A stretch of 64,000 nt of DNA. It comes from Macrothele yani (lineage: Eukaryota; Arthropoda; Arachnida; Araneae; Macrothelidae). The DNA is taken from NCBI GenBank assembly GCA_039090855.1, contig CM077034.1:231325005-231389004 (forward strand), read 5' to 3'. Below, piece by piece: positions 1-10,262 of the stretch (the first letter of the stretch is position 1; each line of letters opens with the position of its first letter). Below the pieces are notes generated by a model. That model ran no database searches. It worked only from the letters and a program-made list of their open reading frames with translations, and had not been told where the DNA came from. The translations under genes were made by a program, and so were the position numbers.

Positions 1-33
1 AATAAGTTGCTCTACCAATTGAGCTACGCGGAC
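1..33 (-). tRNA. Partial tRNA-like module, cut by window edge
   Basis: Only the 5' half (acceptor 5' strand and D arm with an A-box-like TAGCTCAATTGG) is inside the window. It matches the other modules of the array. It is a SINE head, not a likely functional tRNA. Confidence 0.4.
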
Positions 34-285
34 GTTTTATTCTGATTCCTATCTGCCTTTATGTCGTGTGCGTCCTTCTGGCAGGTACGTCACATCTCCT
101 GGTACGTTACATCATCTCCCCCCCCCCCTTTTTATTTTTATTTTCGAAGTGCTGGAGAAAGGTTTCTCTTATTTTTCCTATCTCGCGGTGTGGAAATAAC
201 ATCACACCATTGCGAGATTTTGAACGGTCGGGTCATCCGGATAGTTCGGGCGCCATTATAACGAAGTAAATTTCTCCGTCATTTC

Positions 286-359
286 TGTCCACGCCAGGAT
301 TCGAAACCGGATCCCCACATTTCCGGAATAAGTCACTCTACCAATTGAGCTACGCGGAC
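286..359 (-). tRNA. tRNA-like module (SINE head)
   Basis: The acceptor strands GTCCGCG/CGTGGAC pair over 7 bp (one G-T) and the D arm and T arm are present. A-box and B-box (GGTTTCGAATCC here, with one inserted base) are recognisable. The anticodon arm does not fold canonically, so the amino acid cannot be assigned safely; the loop shows CCGG. Repetition in the array argues for a pseudo-tRNA. Confidence 0.4.
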
Positions 360-624
360 GTTTTATTCTGATTCCTATCTGCCTTTATGTCGTGTGCGTC
401 CTTCTGGCAGGTACGTCACATCTCCTGGTACGTCACATCTCCTGGTACGTTACATCATCTCCCCCTTATTTTTTTTTTATTTTCGAAGTGCTGGAGAAGG
501 GATTCTCTTATTTTTCCTATCTCGCGGTGTGGAAATAACATCACACCATTGCGAGATTTTGAACGGTCGGGTCATCCGGATAGTTCGGGCGCCATTATAA
601 CGAAGTAAATTTCTCCGTCATTTC

Positions 625-697
625 TGTCCACGCCAGGATTCGAACCCGGATCCCCTCATTCCGGAATAAGTCACTCTACCAATTGAGCTACGCGGAC
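625..697 (-). tRNA. tRNA-like module (SINE head)
   Basis: 73 nt with a 7-bp acceptor stem, D arm GCTC/GAGT and T arm with GGTTCGAATCC (perfect B box). The best anticodon stem is CTTAT/ATGAG around a 6-nt loop TCCGGA, one base short of a normal loop. If TTCCGGA were read as the loop the anticodon would be CCG (Arg), but the stem then fails. Probably a Pol III promoter head. Confidence 0.45.
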
Positions 698-946
698 GCT
701 TTATTGTGATTCCTATCTGCCTTTATGTCGTGTGCGTCCTTCTGGCAGGTACGTCACATCTCCTGGTACGTTACATCATCTCCCCCTTATTTTTATTTTT
801 ATTTTCGAAGTGCTGGAGAAGGGATTCTCTTATTTTTCCTATCTCGCGGTGTGGAAATAACATCACACCATTGCGAGATTTTGAACGGTCGGGTCATCCG
901 GATAGTTCGGGCGCCATTATAACGAAGTAAATTTCTCCGTCATTTC

Positions 947-1019
947 TGTCCACGCCAGGATTCGAACCCGGATCCCCTCATTCCGGAATAAGTCACTCTA
1001 CCAATTGAGCTACGCGGAC
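947..1019 (-). tRNA. tRNA-like module (SINE head)
   Basis: Appears identical to the module of the preceding unit (625-697), with the same 6-nt anticodon loop and intact A and B boxes. Confidence 0.45.
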
Positions 1020-1270
1020 GCTTTATTGTGATTCCTATCTGCCTTTATGTCGTGTGCGTCCTTCTGGCAGGTACGTCACATCTCCTGGTACGTTACATCA
1101 TCTCCCCCTTATTTTTTTTTTATTTTTTTCGAAGTGCTGGAGAAGGGATTCTCTTATTTTTCCTATCTCGCGGTGTGGAAACAACATCACACCATTGCGA
1201 GAATTTGAACTGTCGGGTCATCCGGATGGTTCGGGCGCCATTATAACGAAGTAAATTTCTCCGTCATTTC

Positions 1271-1343
1271 TGTCCACGCCAGGATTCGAACCCGGATCCC
1301 CTCATTCCGGAATAAGTCACTCTACCAATTGAGCTACGCGGAC
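1271..1343 (-). tRNA. tRNA-like module (SINE head)
   Basis: Same 73-nt fold as the modules at 625 and 947. It is the last head of the array, after which the unit is truncated at about 1420 where unrelated sequence begins. Confidence 0.45.
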
Positions 1344-1420
1344 GTTTTATTCTGATTCCTATCTGCCTTTATGTCGTGTGCGTCCTTCTGGCAGGTACGT
1401 CACATCTCCTGGTACGTTAC

Positions 1421-1794
1421 AGTTGTTACGTGGATTTGGCATCAACTCTGGACACAGAGGGACACACTCCTCAGCTTGCTTTGTGCTCAACTCATGGGGA
1501 ACCATTCGTGGATGTCTGGAGTGAAAACCGAGGTCGTCTATGTCAGGAGTCACCAAACATTTGGAGAGAAGGGCCAAATGGGAAATCGGGTAAAGCTTGG
1601 CGGGCATCATTAAAAAAAATGGTAAATCAAAGATCAATTAATGTTGATATTGTAAATTTTCAGTGAACTAATTACTAATTTATAGTTCAATGAGTCTCAA
1701 TGAACTAATTACAGGTTTTTTTGCAGACTAGGCAGAGAGATTTGTTATCTCTGGACTCAACGAAAAGATAATCCACTTCCAATTGTGCTTTAAA
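1421..1794. other. No gene recognised
   Basis: AT-rich stretch. Two overlapping short frames have no recognisable domain. A direct repeat 'agtgaactaattac'/'aatgaactaattac' is visible near 1662 and 1699. Nothing further can be supported. Confidence 0.5.
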
Positions 1795-1796
1795 TA

Positions 1797-2690
1797 CACT
1801 GACGGAAAAAAATCCCAACACCACAAAAAAATAGTTGTAGAGGAATGAAATGGCGGCAATACATTTGTATAGGTAACATATTTAATCGATTAAGGTTTCA
1901 AGATCACAGCTTATTGTAAGCGCGAGGAGAGCCATTTTAAATGTGAAATGCTGGTACATTAATAACCGGTGTAACCGCCAGAATGTTGAATGCAAGCACG
2001 CAAACGTTCATGCATTGTGTCGTACAGGTGCTGGATGTCAGTTTGTGGGATGGAGTTCCATGCCTCTTGCACTTAATCGGTCAATACAGGGACGGTTAAT
2101 GCTGGTTGGGGGTGACGTTGGAGTTGTCGTCCAATGATGTCCCATACGTGCTCGATTGGTGAAAGATCTGGTGATCTAGCAGGCCACGGCAACATGTCGA
2201 CACTCTGTAGAGCATGTTGGGTTACAACAGCGGTATGCGGGCGAGCGTTATCCTGTTGGAAAACAACCCCTGGAATGCTGTTCATGAATGGCAGCACAAC
2301 AGGTTGAATCACCAAACCGACGTACAACTGTGCCGTCAGGGTGCGTTTGATAACCACCCTTATTACAGCACCTTGGAAACAGTCCATGAAGTCTGCTGTT
2401 TCTGTGATGCTTCCACTCGTGGCGCTGTAGCCAATGATCATTTTGTTCTCCTCTGGGGTCGATGGCCTTTGGAGCTCCACAGTTATGATGTCGGGAGATA
2501 CTCCGTGTGCCAGTGGTCCATTCTTGGTACACCCTTTTTACAGCACCTCGCCAACAGCCCATGACGTCTGCTGCTTCTGAGATGCTTCCACCCATGGTGC
2601 AGTAATCGATGATCATTCCTTTTTGAAAGTCCATCAGATCACTACTTCCACCCATTGTGCTCAGTCACGTACTATGGCTTATCTGTCCTG
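1797..2690 (-). mobile_element. Rearranged, internally deleted Tc1-like element
   Basis: The left terminus is TA followed by CACTGACGGAAAAAAATCCC, the same end as the element at 47795. The minus strand carries the transposase C-terminal part with FQQDNARPHTA (second catalytic Asp) and the PDLSPIEHVWD block (third residue, Glu). It is joined to N-terminal helix-turn-helix fragments. The HTH segment is present twice (about 2367-2450 and 2545-2630), so the N-terminus was duplicated and the central part with the first catalytic Asp was lost. The right terminus is not clear. Confidence 0.75.
2073..2655 (-). pseudogene. Tc1-like transposase remnant (DD34E type)
   Basis: Cut-and-paste transposase of the IS630/Tc1/mariner superfamily. 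Readable parts on the minus strand are a duplicated HTH motif, then about 90 residues of catalytic C-terminus with FQQDNARPHTA and SPDLSPIEHVWD, ending at 2073. About 150 residues in the middle are missing, including the FSDESR-type first Asp, so it cannot be active. The best match in the window is the separate N-terminal fragment at 47510-47740 (shared APKAIDPRGE). Confidence 0.75.
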
Positions 2691-2900
2691 GCCAGCCACT
2701 TATAACTCCATGTGGTAGGCCTTGTTACATGCAATCTGTGAAGTGCCTAGGTGGGTACACTGGAGTTCCGGAGGTGGTCGTATTATACTGATATTACTGT
2801 GCAGCTGTAACTCAACATACACTATATTGACAAAAGTCACTGGATGCCTAGAAGAGGAACACAGCTTAACATTTATTGACATACATTAGTATGGTGTCAG

Positions 2901-3375
2901 TCAACCTTTGTCTTTAATGCATGCACTGACCCATTGAGACATGCTTTCGACAAGATTTTGGAACACAGCGATAGGTATGCGCTTCCATTCAGTACATAAT
3001 GCTGCCGATAACTGTTGCATAGTAGTAGGCTTTGGTTCCAAACATCTTATGCGGCGCTCTAATTCATCTGATAGGTGCTCTTTTTTTCGTAAGATCAGGG
3101 ATCTGTGCCGGCCAGTCCACACACGATACGGAATTATCATCAAATCACGCCGTAATAGTCCTTGCTTTACGACTCGGTGCAATATCCTGCTGGTACCAAC
3201 AAGGCTCGGTTCCATAGTATTGCCACAGAGTTGGTAGGACATAATTGTCCAGAATATCGAGGTAGACGTTCTGGTTAACGGATTTGTCCACGGTAACCAA
3301 TGGGCAGGGACCATACCACGAAAAACACCCCCACACGAGAACACTGCCAGCTCCAAACTTGACACTGTGGTAAAT
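2901..3375 (-). pseudogene. Tc1-like transposase, C-terminal part of outer element
   Basis: Minus-strand fragment beginning just after the nested insertion. VKFGAGSVLVWGCFS is the conserved Tc1 core strand, and WYQQDIAPS is the second catalytic Asp region. The block that should read SPDLNPIEHLWDELERR is damaged by frameshift, leaving IPDL followed in another frame by LSDELERR. The end is FQNLVESMSQ, typical of Tc1 C-termini. At least one frameshift separates the two halves, so the copy was probably already dead or died soon after insertion. Confidence 0.75.
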
Positions 3376-3376
3376 A

Positions 3377-4891
3377 CACTGCCGGACAATTGCTAAGGAC
3401 GGATGACAATAGCAACGATAGCAACCATAAAATGGAAGGCAGGAAAATGTGGAAATTAGCATAAGTGCGGGATACAGTAAGACGTGTTGTGCGTATGCAA
3501 ATTTTGGATTGCGGAACTTGTTCGTGACGTCATAGCGCTGATAAGAGATATAAAGGATTTGACGCGTATTGACCGTTGTTGTTCAAACGCAAAGTTGAAA
3601 GGGAAAGAATCAATTGACGAACTTGCAATTTTCAGTATGTCTTCCCGACATCACCTAGATGATTTTACGCGTGGTCGTATTATTGGCAAGATTGAAGAAG
3701 GGCGAAAAATAACAGATGTTGCCACGGAGTTCGACGTCAGCCACAGTGTTGTTTCAAGGCTTTGGAAATCATTTCAAACAAATGGAGAGTGTAGCAAACG
3801 TCACGGGGTAGGTCGTTTTCGCAGTACGACACCTGCAAAAGATCGGTACATAGTGCTATCAACAAAAAGACACCGGCGCAGCACAGCTAGTGAGGTAGCA
3901 AATCAGTTTATGGCTGCTACTGGCAAGCGGATCTCCCTAAAAACTGTCGCCAAACGTTTGCATGAAGGAGGACTATACGCCCGCCGTCCTGTTGTGTGCA
4001 TCCCATTGTCCAGACGTCACCGTAAAACCCGTTTGCAATGGTGCCATCAACATCGCAATTGGACTGATAACGACTGGTCTGCTGTCCTCTTCTCAGATGA
4101 GAGTAGATACAGTCTATCGTCTGATTGTCGACGACAACTGATCTGGCGTGATAGTGGTACTGCATTTTGTCCAGCAAACATACAGGATATCCGACATGTA
4201 GTGTCATGGTATGGGCTGGCATCATGATTAATGGCCGGACGTCCCTCTATGTGCTTCCAACTGAGACTATGACTGGCCAACGATACATTAATGATGTTCT
4301 GCTACCTCATGTTCGCATGTTCCGTGGTGCTGTCGGTGCTAGATTCATTTTCATGGACGACAACGCAAATGTCATCGAACAGTCGCTGTCCAGGAGTGTC
4401 TTGAGAGCCTCGTATGGCCAGCACGTTCTCCAGATCTGAATCCCATTGAAAATGTGTGGGATGCTTTGGGGAGGAGTCTTGCTGGTCGCCAATGCCCTCC
4501 AGTAAACAAGGACACCCTCATCCGTGCACTGACAGAGGAATGGGATAAATTACCCCAACAGCTGCTTGATAATGTTGTGCAAAGCATGACACGACGTGTG
4601 GAATCTTGCATCGCCCTCCATGGTGGCCATATCACGTATTGACATCTTACGCCGGAACGCCTGCGGACGGTAATTGCATTTTTTTCACGTTTACGTATTC
4701 TGCACAAAATGGCCTGTTTGTCCCTTGAACACGTTCCAAAGTCTTCTGGATTTCAGAGCACAATAAATTGTATTTCTTGTAATGTCCTGGCATTCTGACA
4801 TTATTTTATTTCACTTGGCATCCAACCACACTTACTTTTTTATGCACTATATAGCCGTTTATGATCCGTCCTTAGCAATTTTCCAGCAGTG
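3377..4891 (+). mobile_element. Inner Tc1-like element inserted at TA inside another Tc1
   Basis: The inverted termini CACTGCCGGACAATTGCTAA (left) and the complementary TTAGCAATTTTCCAGCAGTG (right) extend for about 28 bp. They are flanked by TA at 3375-3376 and 4892-4893, the duplicated target of Tc1/mariner transposition. Length is 1515 bp. The flanking sequence on both sides is the minus-strand transposase of the outer element, so the insertion order is unambiguous. Confidence 0.88.
3637..4642 (+). pseudogene. Tc1-like transposase of inner element, frameshifted
   Basis: Near full length (about 335 codons across three frames). The start MSSRHHLDDFTRGR is the N-terminal HTH pair typical of Tc1. 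Then follow FSDESRYSL (first Asp), a frame change near 4200, IFMDDNANV (second Asp), another frame change near 4430, and SPDLNPIENVWDALGR (catalytic Glu). Spacing suits a DD34E enzyme. The end is a TGA after HITY. All catalytic residues are present, but two frameshifts break the reading frame. The chosen ATG fits the usual Tc1 N-terminus rather than the upstream in-frame ATG. Confidence 0.85.
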
Positions 4892-4893
4892 TA

Positions 4894-5417
4894 TCATTCC
4901 CCCGGGTGCCGCCATACCCACACATGATCCATCAGACTGATGGATCATGTATCGGGATTCATCAGTCTATAGGACCCGTTTCCATTGATCTACCATCCAA
5001 CGATATATGTTCTTTACACCATACTAAGGGACGAGTGGCATTCCAAGTGAAGGTGAAAGACTTATGAGCAGCCGCACAATCACGGTAACTCATGGAATGA
5101 AGTTCTTTGCGAATGGTACGAATACATACCGAGGTTTCAGCATTTTTATTCACCTGTACACTAAGGTCTTGTGCAGAACTCCGTCGCTCAGCTGTAACGA
5201 CTCTCCTGAGGCTTCGGCGTCCTCTGTCCCTGATTTTCTTTGGTCTGTCGGTACGTTTTGCTTCTTCACGTGTCTTCCACTTATTTAGTACATCCAAAAC
5301 ACTTGACTTGGGTATGTTTAAACGCCTCTCGGTTTCTCTTATGGACAACCCACTAATACAACACCCAACAATCTTTCCTTTCTCAAAGTCACTTCTCTTT
5401 CGCCGCGACATTTTCAC
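4894..5417 (-). pseudogene. Tc1-like transposase, N-terminal part of outer element
   Basis: The frame starts at 5417 with MKMSRRKRSDFEKGKIVG and holds the N-terminal HTH pair (RRLNIPKSSVLDVLNKW) and the GRPKK-like linker. It stops at about residue 151, and the next codons downstream read TDESRYMI (first catalytic Asp) up to the TA at 4892. It is the 5' half of the gene whose 3' half is at 2901-3375. Confidence 0.8.
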
Positions 5418-5712
5418 TCAACCTCACAGTGCGATATGATCGCAGTCAGCTGCAGGTTTGTTTTGATACCTTTCACAGCTGTACCGCGCATCTTAACAAC
5501 GCAGCAGATCCGTTCATTTGGTTTTGAAGAGGTGTCCGGTGACTTTCGTCAATATAGTGTGTACAGATATGTTGGTATATAAGTTCAGGGAATCTGGGAG
5601 GGCAAAAAAAAAATCACCGAAACTGGGGTGTATCAATATTTATGACTCTCACCCTCTGTATTTACTTTTTTCTTGTTCTTAACATGTGTGTGTTTTGTGA
5701 ATTTATTTATAG

Positions 5713-5894
5713 ATTTCAAGGGTTTGAGAAGATGGATTATTCCGTACCGTCTCCATCCCTGAACTATGGTAGCAGTACTTCTGGATGTCAAAGTGATATT
5801 TATCGTGATCCATGCACTTCTAGCAGCGTGTCTGAGCGTGGGTCGGAATTGTATTCGCCAAGCCACTTGAGTTGCTCCCCAGCTTCTGCCCGGG
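5713..5894 (+). CDS. Candidate host-gene exon 1 (Ser-rich, unidentified protein)
   Basis: The open segment is bounded by a good acceptor (T-rich tract, then ttatttatag) and a consensus donor (GGG|GTAAGT). It encodes about 60 residues, FQGFEKMDYSVPSPSLNY onward to SPSHLSCSPASARG, rich in Ser and low in charge, unlike the surrounding transposases. It enters in phase 2 and leaves in phase 1, which matches the exon at 23270-23380. The family is not recognised; Ser/Pro-rich sequence of this kind is common in transcriptional regulators, but that is inference. A retained frame across the exon, decaying outside it, is the main support. Confidence 0.6.
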
Positions 5895-6177
5895 GTAAGT
5901 TACCACGCAATGTAGCCTTATTTTTAAAACTTTCCTCTCTGGATTTAATTATTGTATATTTGGCTGTGACACATGTGCCAACAAAAGTAATGCAAGGGCA
6001 TTTGCATCTTTGCTACAGACATGAAGTACACCATTCAAAACACTGCAAGCTCATTGTGATGTGCTAGCACGCCTATGGGTTCCAGGCACCAGTTTGTTTC
6101 ATTTTGTGCCTGTATTTGAAATAGCTCCAGGAACGCATTGATAGAATGTATGATTAATTATTCAGGATATGCATATG

Positions 6178-7535
6178 CACTGGCGGAAAGTGAAAAAAGA
6201 ACACCAAGACGAAATTGGCGGACAATCATGAAATTTACATATGTTAATGGGGTCGAGTTTACGTAGGTGTGATGTTAATTTCGGTACCAACCGGTGAGCG
6301 CTTACGCCACAGCACGGCATAACATGCAAATTATCGTCGGTGGTATTTAAGGAGTACGGCGAAGTGAATGTAATCAGTCGTCCGCTTACGAACATGTGCG
6401 AAGACCCTGAAGAAGCTGCAATGCCTGGACATGGAAGACGTGTACCATTTCGGCAGCTATCGGACTTTGAGCGAGGTCGTCTAGTCGGACTCCGCGAGGC
6501 CGGGTGGTCGTATCGTCGTATTGCCGAGCGAATTGGACGGGAAGTATCGGTGGTGGTAAGATGGTCCGAGGAACATTCCCACACGAAAAGACGTAGATCT
6601 GGGAGTCACAGACGGACTGATGAGCGGACCGATCGACGCATAAGAAGAGCGGCGTTGTCAAGCAGAACATCCACTGCGACGCAAATCCGCAACCTTCTAT
6701 TGAATGCAGGACTACGTGCACGTGTGCCTCTGGCATGTGTACCTCCGACCCCAGCCCACAGTCAGGAATGGCTGCAGTGGTGTTGCCAACTTCTGCACAG
6801 GAGAACGCAATGGCAATCTGTCGTGTTCAGCGATAAAAGCATATTCTGCTTGGGAGCCTCCGATGGCCATTTGCGTGTTCGCAGACGCACAGGGGAGCGT
6901 CTCCACCCTTCTTGCATGCACCAGCGACACACAGGACCTACATGGTCTCCTGGTGTGGGGAGCGATCAGCTATCACTCCCGTACACAACTAGTGTTTGTA
7001 CCGAGTACGTTAAACAGCACCTCCTACATTAACAACATCATTCAGCCCGTTGTTGTGCCATTTGTAAGGTCGGTCCATCGTGGTGTTTTCCAGCAAGATA
7101 ACGCACGCCCACACACGGCACGTGCAACGCAACATGCACTTCAGGGTGTGAGACAACTTCCATGGTTCACCGGATTGAGCACGTGTGGGATTTTATGGGA
7201 CAACGACTTATCCGGTCTCCACGGCCAGCCACGACCATCCCCGATTTACGTGTCCAGGTTGAGGATGCTTGGAACTCAATACCCCAAACTTACATCCAAC
7301 ATCTGTACGACAGACTCCATGCCAGAATTGCACAGTGTGACGCAGTTCATGACGGTTCAACCTCGTACTAACCATGTTACATGGAAATGTTATTTTTCAG
7401 TTTACCAGCAGATACAGCTGTATTTTGCCATAATGTTTTGATCACGTTATCCTCTGTATTCCGTTATTAGGCTGTATAAATTTCGTTGGTACCAGACGTC
7501 TCCTTCTTGGTGTTTTTTTTCACTTTCCACCAGTG
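6178..7535 (+). mobile_element. Full-length decayed Tc1-like element
   Basis: Termini CACTGGCGGAAAGTGAAAAA (left) and the complement TTTTCACTTTCCACCAGTG (right) form imperfect inverted repeats of about 30 bp. TA follows the right end; the left flank is TG, probably a mutated TA. Length is 1358 bp. A truncated relative in the opposite orientation lies at 47380-47792 (shared block with 'cgtttacgtaggtgtgatg'-like sequence near 6250 and 47755). Confidence 0.85.
6421..7371 (+). pseudogene. Tc1-like transposase, frameshifted
   Basis: The start MPGHGRRVPFRQLSDFERGR begins the N-terminal HTH region. FSDKSIFCL is a degraded FSDESRF (first Asp kept, Glu changed to Lys). FQQDNARPHTA gives the second Asp in another frame, and HRIEHVWDFMGQRL in a third frame retains the final Glu although the SPDLSP part before it is damaged. 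It ends with a stop at 7369-7371. At least two frameshifts make it inactive. Confidence 0.85.
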
Positions 7536-7537
7536 TA

Positions 7538-7708
7538 TTTATGGATGCATGCAAGAGTGATGTCAAGATGGACCATACTGGTTTATGTCTTGGTAATATC
7601 CATGTGTGCAGATTGCTGTATGCTGATGACACTCTACTGTTGGCAGAGAGCAAAAGTGAGTTGCAGAGTATGTTGTCCCAGATGTACAAAGTTTGCATGA
7701 AATTCAAC
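7538..7708 (+). mobile_element. LINE family B, 5' piece of interrupted plus-strand copy
   Basis: Encodes FMDACKSDVKMDHTGLCLGN and LLYADDTLLLAESKSEL, the palm subdomain with the catalytic YADD of the reverse transcriptase also read at 8134-9585. It stops at MKFN, where an antisense LINE of the same family begins. The remainder of this copy resumes at about 10263. Confidence 0.8.
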
Positions 7709-7794
7709 ACTACATTACATACATATCACTAAGCTGTTCTCTGAGATTCAGAGGTTAGCTCCAAAAAGAAATACAAACTACCAGATATTTTTAC

Positions 7795-7983
7795 TTACTG
7801 TTGTCGTATCAAACTTCTCCATTTACAGCGATCTTGACATACAACTCTGGCTTCACTGATTCTTACATGCCGTACACAAGATCTTTTATACTTCATATTC
7901 ATAATCTTTTCCTCATGCAGACACTCCCAAATCTGATCCACCCATGTCTTCCTTGGCCTTCCTCTGCCTTTCCTTCCTGCCAC
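7795..7983 (-). pseudogene. LINE family B ORF2 C-terminal segment
   Basis: Short open piece reading GRKGRGRPRKTWVDQI, a motif common in the C-terminus of RTE-like and related LINE ORF2 proteins after the RT. It is separated from the RT frame by about 150 bp of frameshifted sequence and ends a few bases before the 3' UTR. Confidence 0.65.
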
Positions 7984-8133
7984 TTAGGCTAAAAAGATTT
8001 TCTTAGTAAGCATCTGATCACTCATTCTTTCAACATGGCCAAACCACCAGAGCATATTGGTCTCCACCTTGCTAACAACATTTTGCTTCACATCACACAA
8101 CTGCAACACATCTTCATTCCTTACACAATCAGA

Positions 8134-9585
8134 TCATGTCTTGCCACAAACCCCACGTAAGTAACGCATTTCTCCAGCACACAAACGACTCCTGTGTTTC
8201 TTCTGCAGTACGCAGGTTTTACTGCCATACGTCAGAGTAGGAACAATTACACTTTCATACACAGCCATGCGGGACTCTCTTGAGAACCCAACATTCCTGT
8301 GAAAACCTCCCAGAGCAGCTATGACTTTCAAAGAAGAATTCACTCGCCTACTGATTTCACCATCCAACTTGTTCTCTCTGTCAAACATGCTTCCTAAATA
8401 CACAAACTCACTCACCTGGTCAATCACAGTGCCATTTATACTTACATTACATTCAGTGCTACCCGTTCCTCTCTCAAACACCATAACTTTGGTTTTTCCC
8501 TTATTTATACTCAGTTTGAATTTCATGCAAACTTCGTGCATCCGAGTCAACATAATCTGCAACTCACTTTTGCTCTCTGCCAATAGGACAGTGTCATCAG
8601 CATACAGCAATCTGCACACACGGATATCACCAAGCCATAAACCACTATTATCTATTTTGGCATCACGCATGCATGCGTCCATAAATATATTAAACAACCA
8701 TGGTGACATTACACAACCTTGTCTAACTCCTGCACCAATAGAAAACCATTTTGATAAAACACCATTCACTCGTACACAAGCTCTACTACCAGCATACATG
8801 GCTTTTACACTATTAAGTAGATTCCCAGTAACACCATATTCATTCAAAACCTTCCACAAAAGTGTCCTATTCACTCGGTCGTAAGCTTTCTCTAAATCTA
8901 TGAAGGCAGTAAAAACTTTCTTCCCAAGAGCCAGATACTTTTCAATCATCATGTGTAATGCAAAAATCTGGTTAGTGCAGCCTTTACCAGGCATAAAACC
9001 ACTCTGAACATCCCACACTTTCAATGATGTAAGACCCCGTACTTTTTCAATACCAACCTTACCAAACACTTTCCCTGGCACACTCAGTAGGCTAATACCG
9101 CGATAGTTCTTGCATTCAGTCTGATCACCTTTTCCCTTATACAAGGGAACAATGATTGCATCCTTCCAATCCCGAGGGACCATTCCTAACTCCCAGCACA
9201 ACTGGCAAATTTCAGTTAACCAGTCAATTATAGAGACACCACTATATGTCAACATCTCTGCAGTTATGCCATCAACTCCTGGAGCCCTACCATTCTGAAG
9301 AGTATTTAGAGCTTTACACACTTCTTCTCTTGACATCCCTCCTGTGCTTTCATCCCTCATTGTGACATCATCTGCGTCTGTCTCAGAATCATCTTTGCTT
9401 GCCTGATCTAATAACTCACAGAAGTATACACCCCATCTTTCACTTAAGTCATTGGGCTCCCATATCATTTCCCCCATCTCATTCTTCACACAACTTACAA
9501 CTTTGTTTCCCCTATTTTTCCCGAGTCTCATGTACTTCCAGAAGGATTTGCTATCTTTCCAAAAAGCCAGTTCATGCCTTTCCAC
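8134..9585 (-). pseudogene. LINE family B reverse transcriptase (483 codons open)
   Basis: Reverse transcriptase of a non-LTR retrotransposon, which copies its RNA into DNA at a nicked target. Visible motifs: NGRAPGVDGITAEML (residues 98-112), VPLYKGKGDQTECKNYRGISLL (about 146-167, RT domain 2), AFIDLEKAYDRV with catalytic Asp near residue 230, GVRQGCVMSPWLFNI (about 287-301), LLYADDTVLL with Asp 330-331, and KTKVMVF downstream. The RT core is uninterrupted, but endonuclease and C-terminal parts are in other frames, so the copy is dead. Fragments of the same family lie at 7538, 10263, 42090 and 45787. Confidence 0.9.
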
Positions 9586-9769
9586 CTTCTCCTTCCGAAC
9601 TTTTGCCTTACTGTGGCGAACCAGCTTTACAGCTTCACGCTTCTTTGATTAATTTTCATCCACAGAGACTCTACTTTGCAACATCCCCAAATAGGCTTCC
9701 TTCTTTCTCTTCTTCTTTCTCTTTACTGCCTCTTCAATCTCACTATTCCACCACGCATCACCTCTATTG

Positions 9770-10262
9770 TTACCCACTATTGTGGTGCCACAGACCTCTC
9801 TTTAGCAGCAGTGACAACACAGTTCTTAAAAAACATTCCCACTTCTTTTCTACATCCCTCTCACCAGACTGCAGATCCTTCAGTCGTTCTCTGAGTAAGT
9901 CAGAATACCGCTGATGATCTTCAAGGAGCCTATCAACCTTTATTCTTTCTATCCTGGGTCTCTTCCTATTCCTTTTCCTCCAACCAACATTAAGTTTCAC
10001 TCGTGACACTACCAACTAATGATCAGAACCAACATCCGCACCTCTCATCACATGAGCGTCAACAACTAAGTGTTTCAGACGCTGATCGTAGACAACAAAA
10101 TCTATCACACTCTTTTGACGAACAGTACGATTTTCCCAAGTATATGTGTAGATATACTTGCGGTTGAAAAACGTGTTAGATACACACAAACCATTCTCAG
10201 TGCAGAGTTCAATTAATCTTTCACCATTACCATTCACACAAGGATAATTAAACTTACCCAGA
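9770..10262 (-). pseudogene. LINE family B endonuclease tail
   Basis: C-terminal part of an APE-type endonuclease: NGNGERLIELCTENGLCVSN, SVIDFVVYDQR and the closing GSDH motif, followed after one stop by HLVVSRVKLN-type linker sequence. The Asp of the GDFN motif is replaced by Lys at the truncated 5' end. The segment is broken by a stop near 10015. Confidence 0.7.

Larger units (their letters stand above)
1..1420 (-). repeat. Tandem array of ~322-338 bp tRNA-headed repeat units
   Basis: About 4.3 head-to-tail copies, each made of a tRNA-like module on the minus strand, a T/C-rich spacer and a conserved block containing the sequence for 'gacggagaaatttacttcg' (minus strand). Unit starts recur at about 36, 361, 698, 1020 and 1344; the second unit is longer because a short 'cacatctcctggtacgt' stretch is duplicated. 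The same composite occurs once in the opposite orientation at 41515-41690, so this is a dispersed tRNA-derived SINE that became tandemly amplified here. The array runs off the left window edge. Confidence 0.85.
2820..5561 (-). mobile_element. Outer Tc1-like element, split by a nested Tc1
   Basis: Imperfect terminal inverted repeats can be read at both ends: CACTATATTGACAAAAGTCA on the left and its complement (GTGACTTTCGTCAATATAGTG) on the right near 5540-5561, with TA beside each. The transposase lies on the minus strand and is cut by an insertion at 3377-4891. Without the insert the element is about 1.2-1.3 kb, normal for Tc1. A second truncated copy of the family lies at 18953-19300. Confidence 0.8.
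7709..10262 (-). mobile_element. LINE family B, 5'-truncated copy inserted antisense in its own family
   Basis: Non-LTR retrotransposon on the minus strand. 3' UTR at about 7709-7795, a C-terminal ORF2 region (7795-7983), the reverse transcriptase (8134-9585) and the tail of the endonuclease (9770-10262). The 5' end is truncated inside the endonuclease (a GKFN motif where GDFN is usual), as expected for target-primed reverse transcription. Clade not settled; the RT looks RTE/Jockey-like. Confidence 0.82.

Noticed and set aside
286..1343. A cluster of functional tRNA-Arg(CCG) genes
   Set aside because: The anticodon stem pairs only with a 6-nt loop, the modules sit inside long identical repeat units, and the same head occurs in a dispersed SINE.
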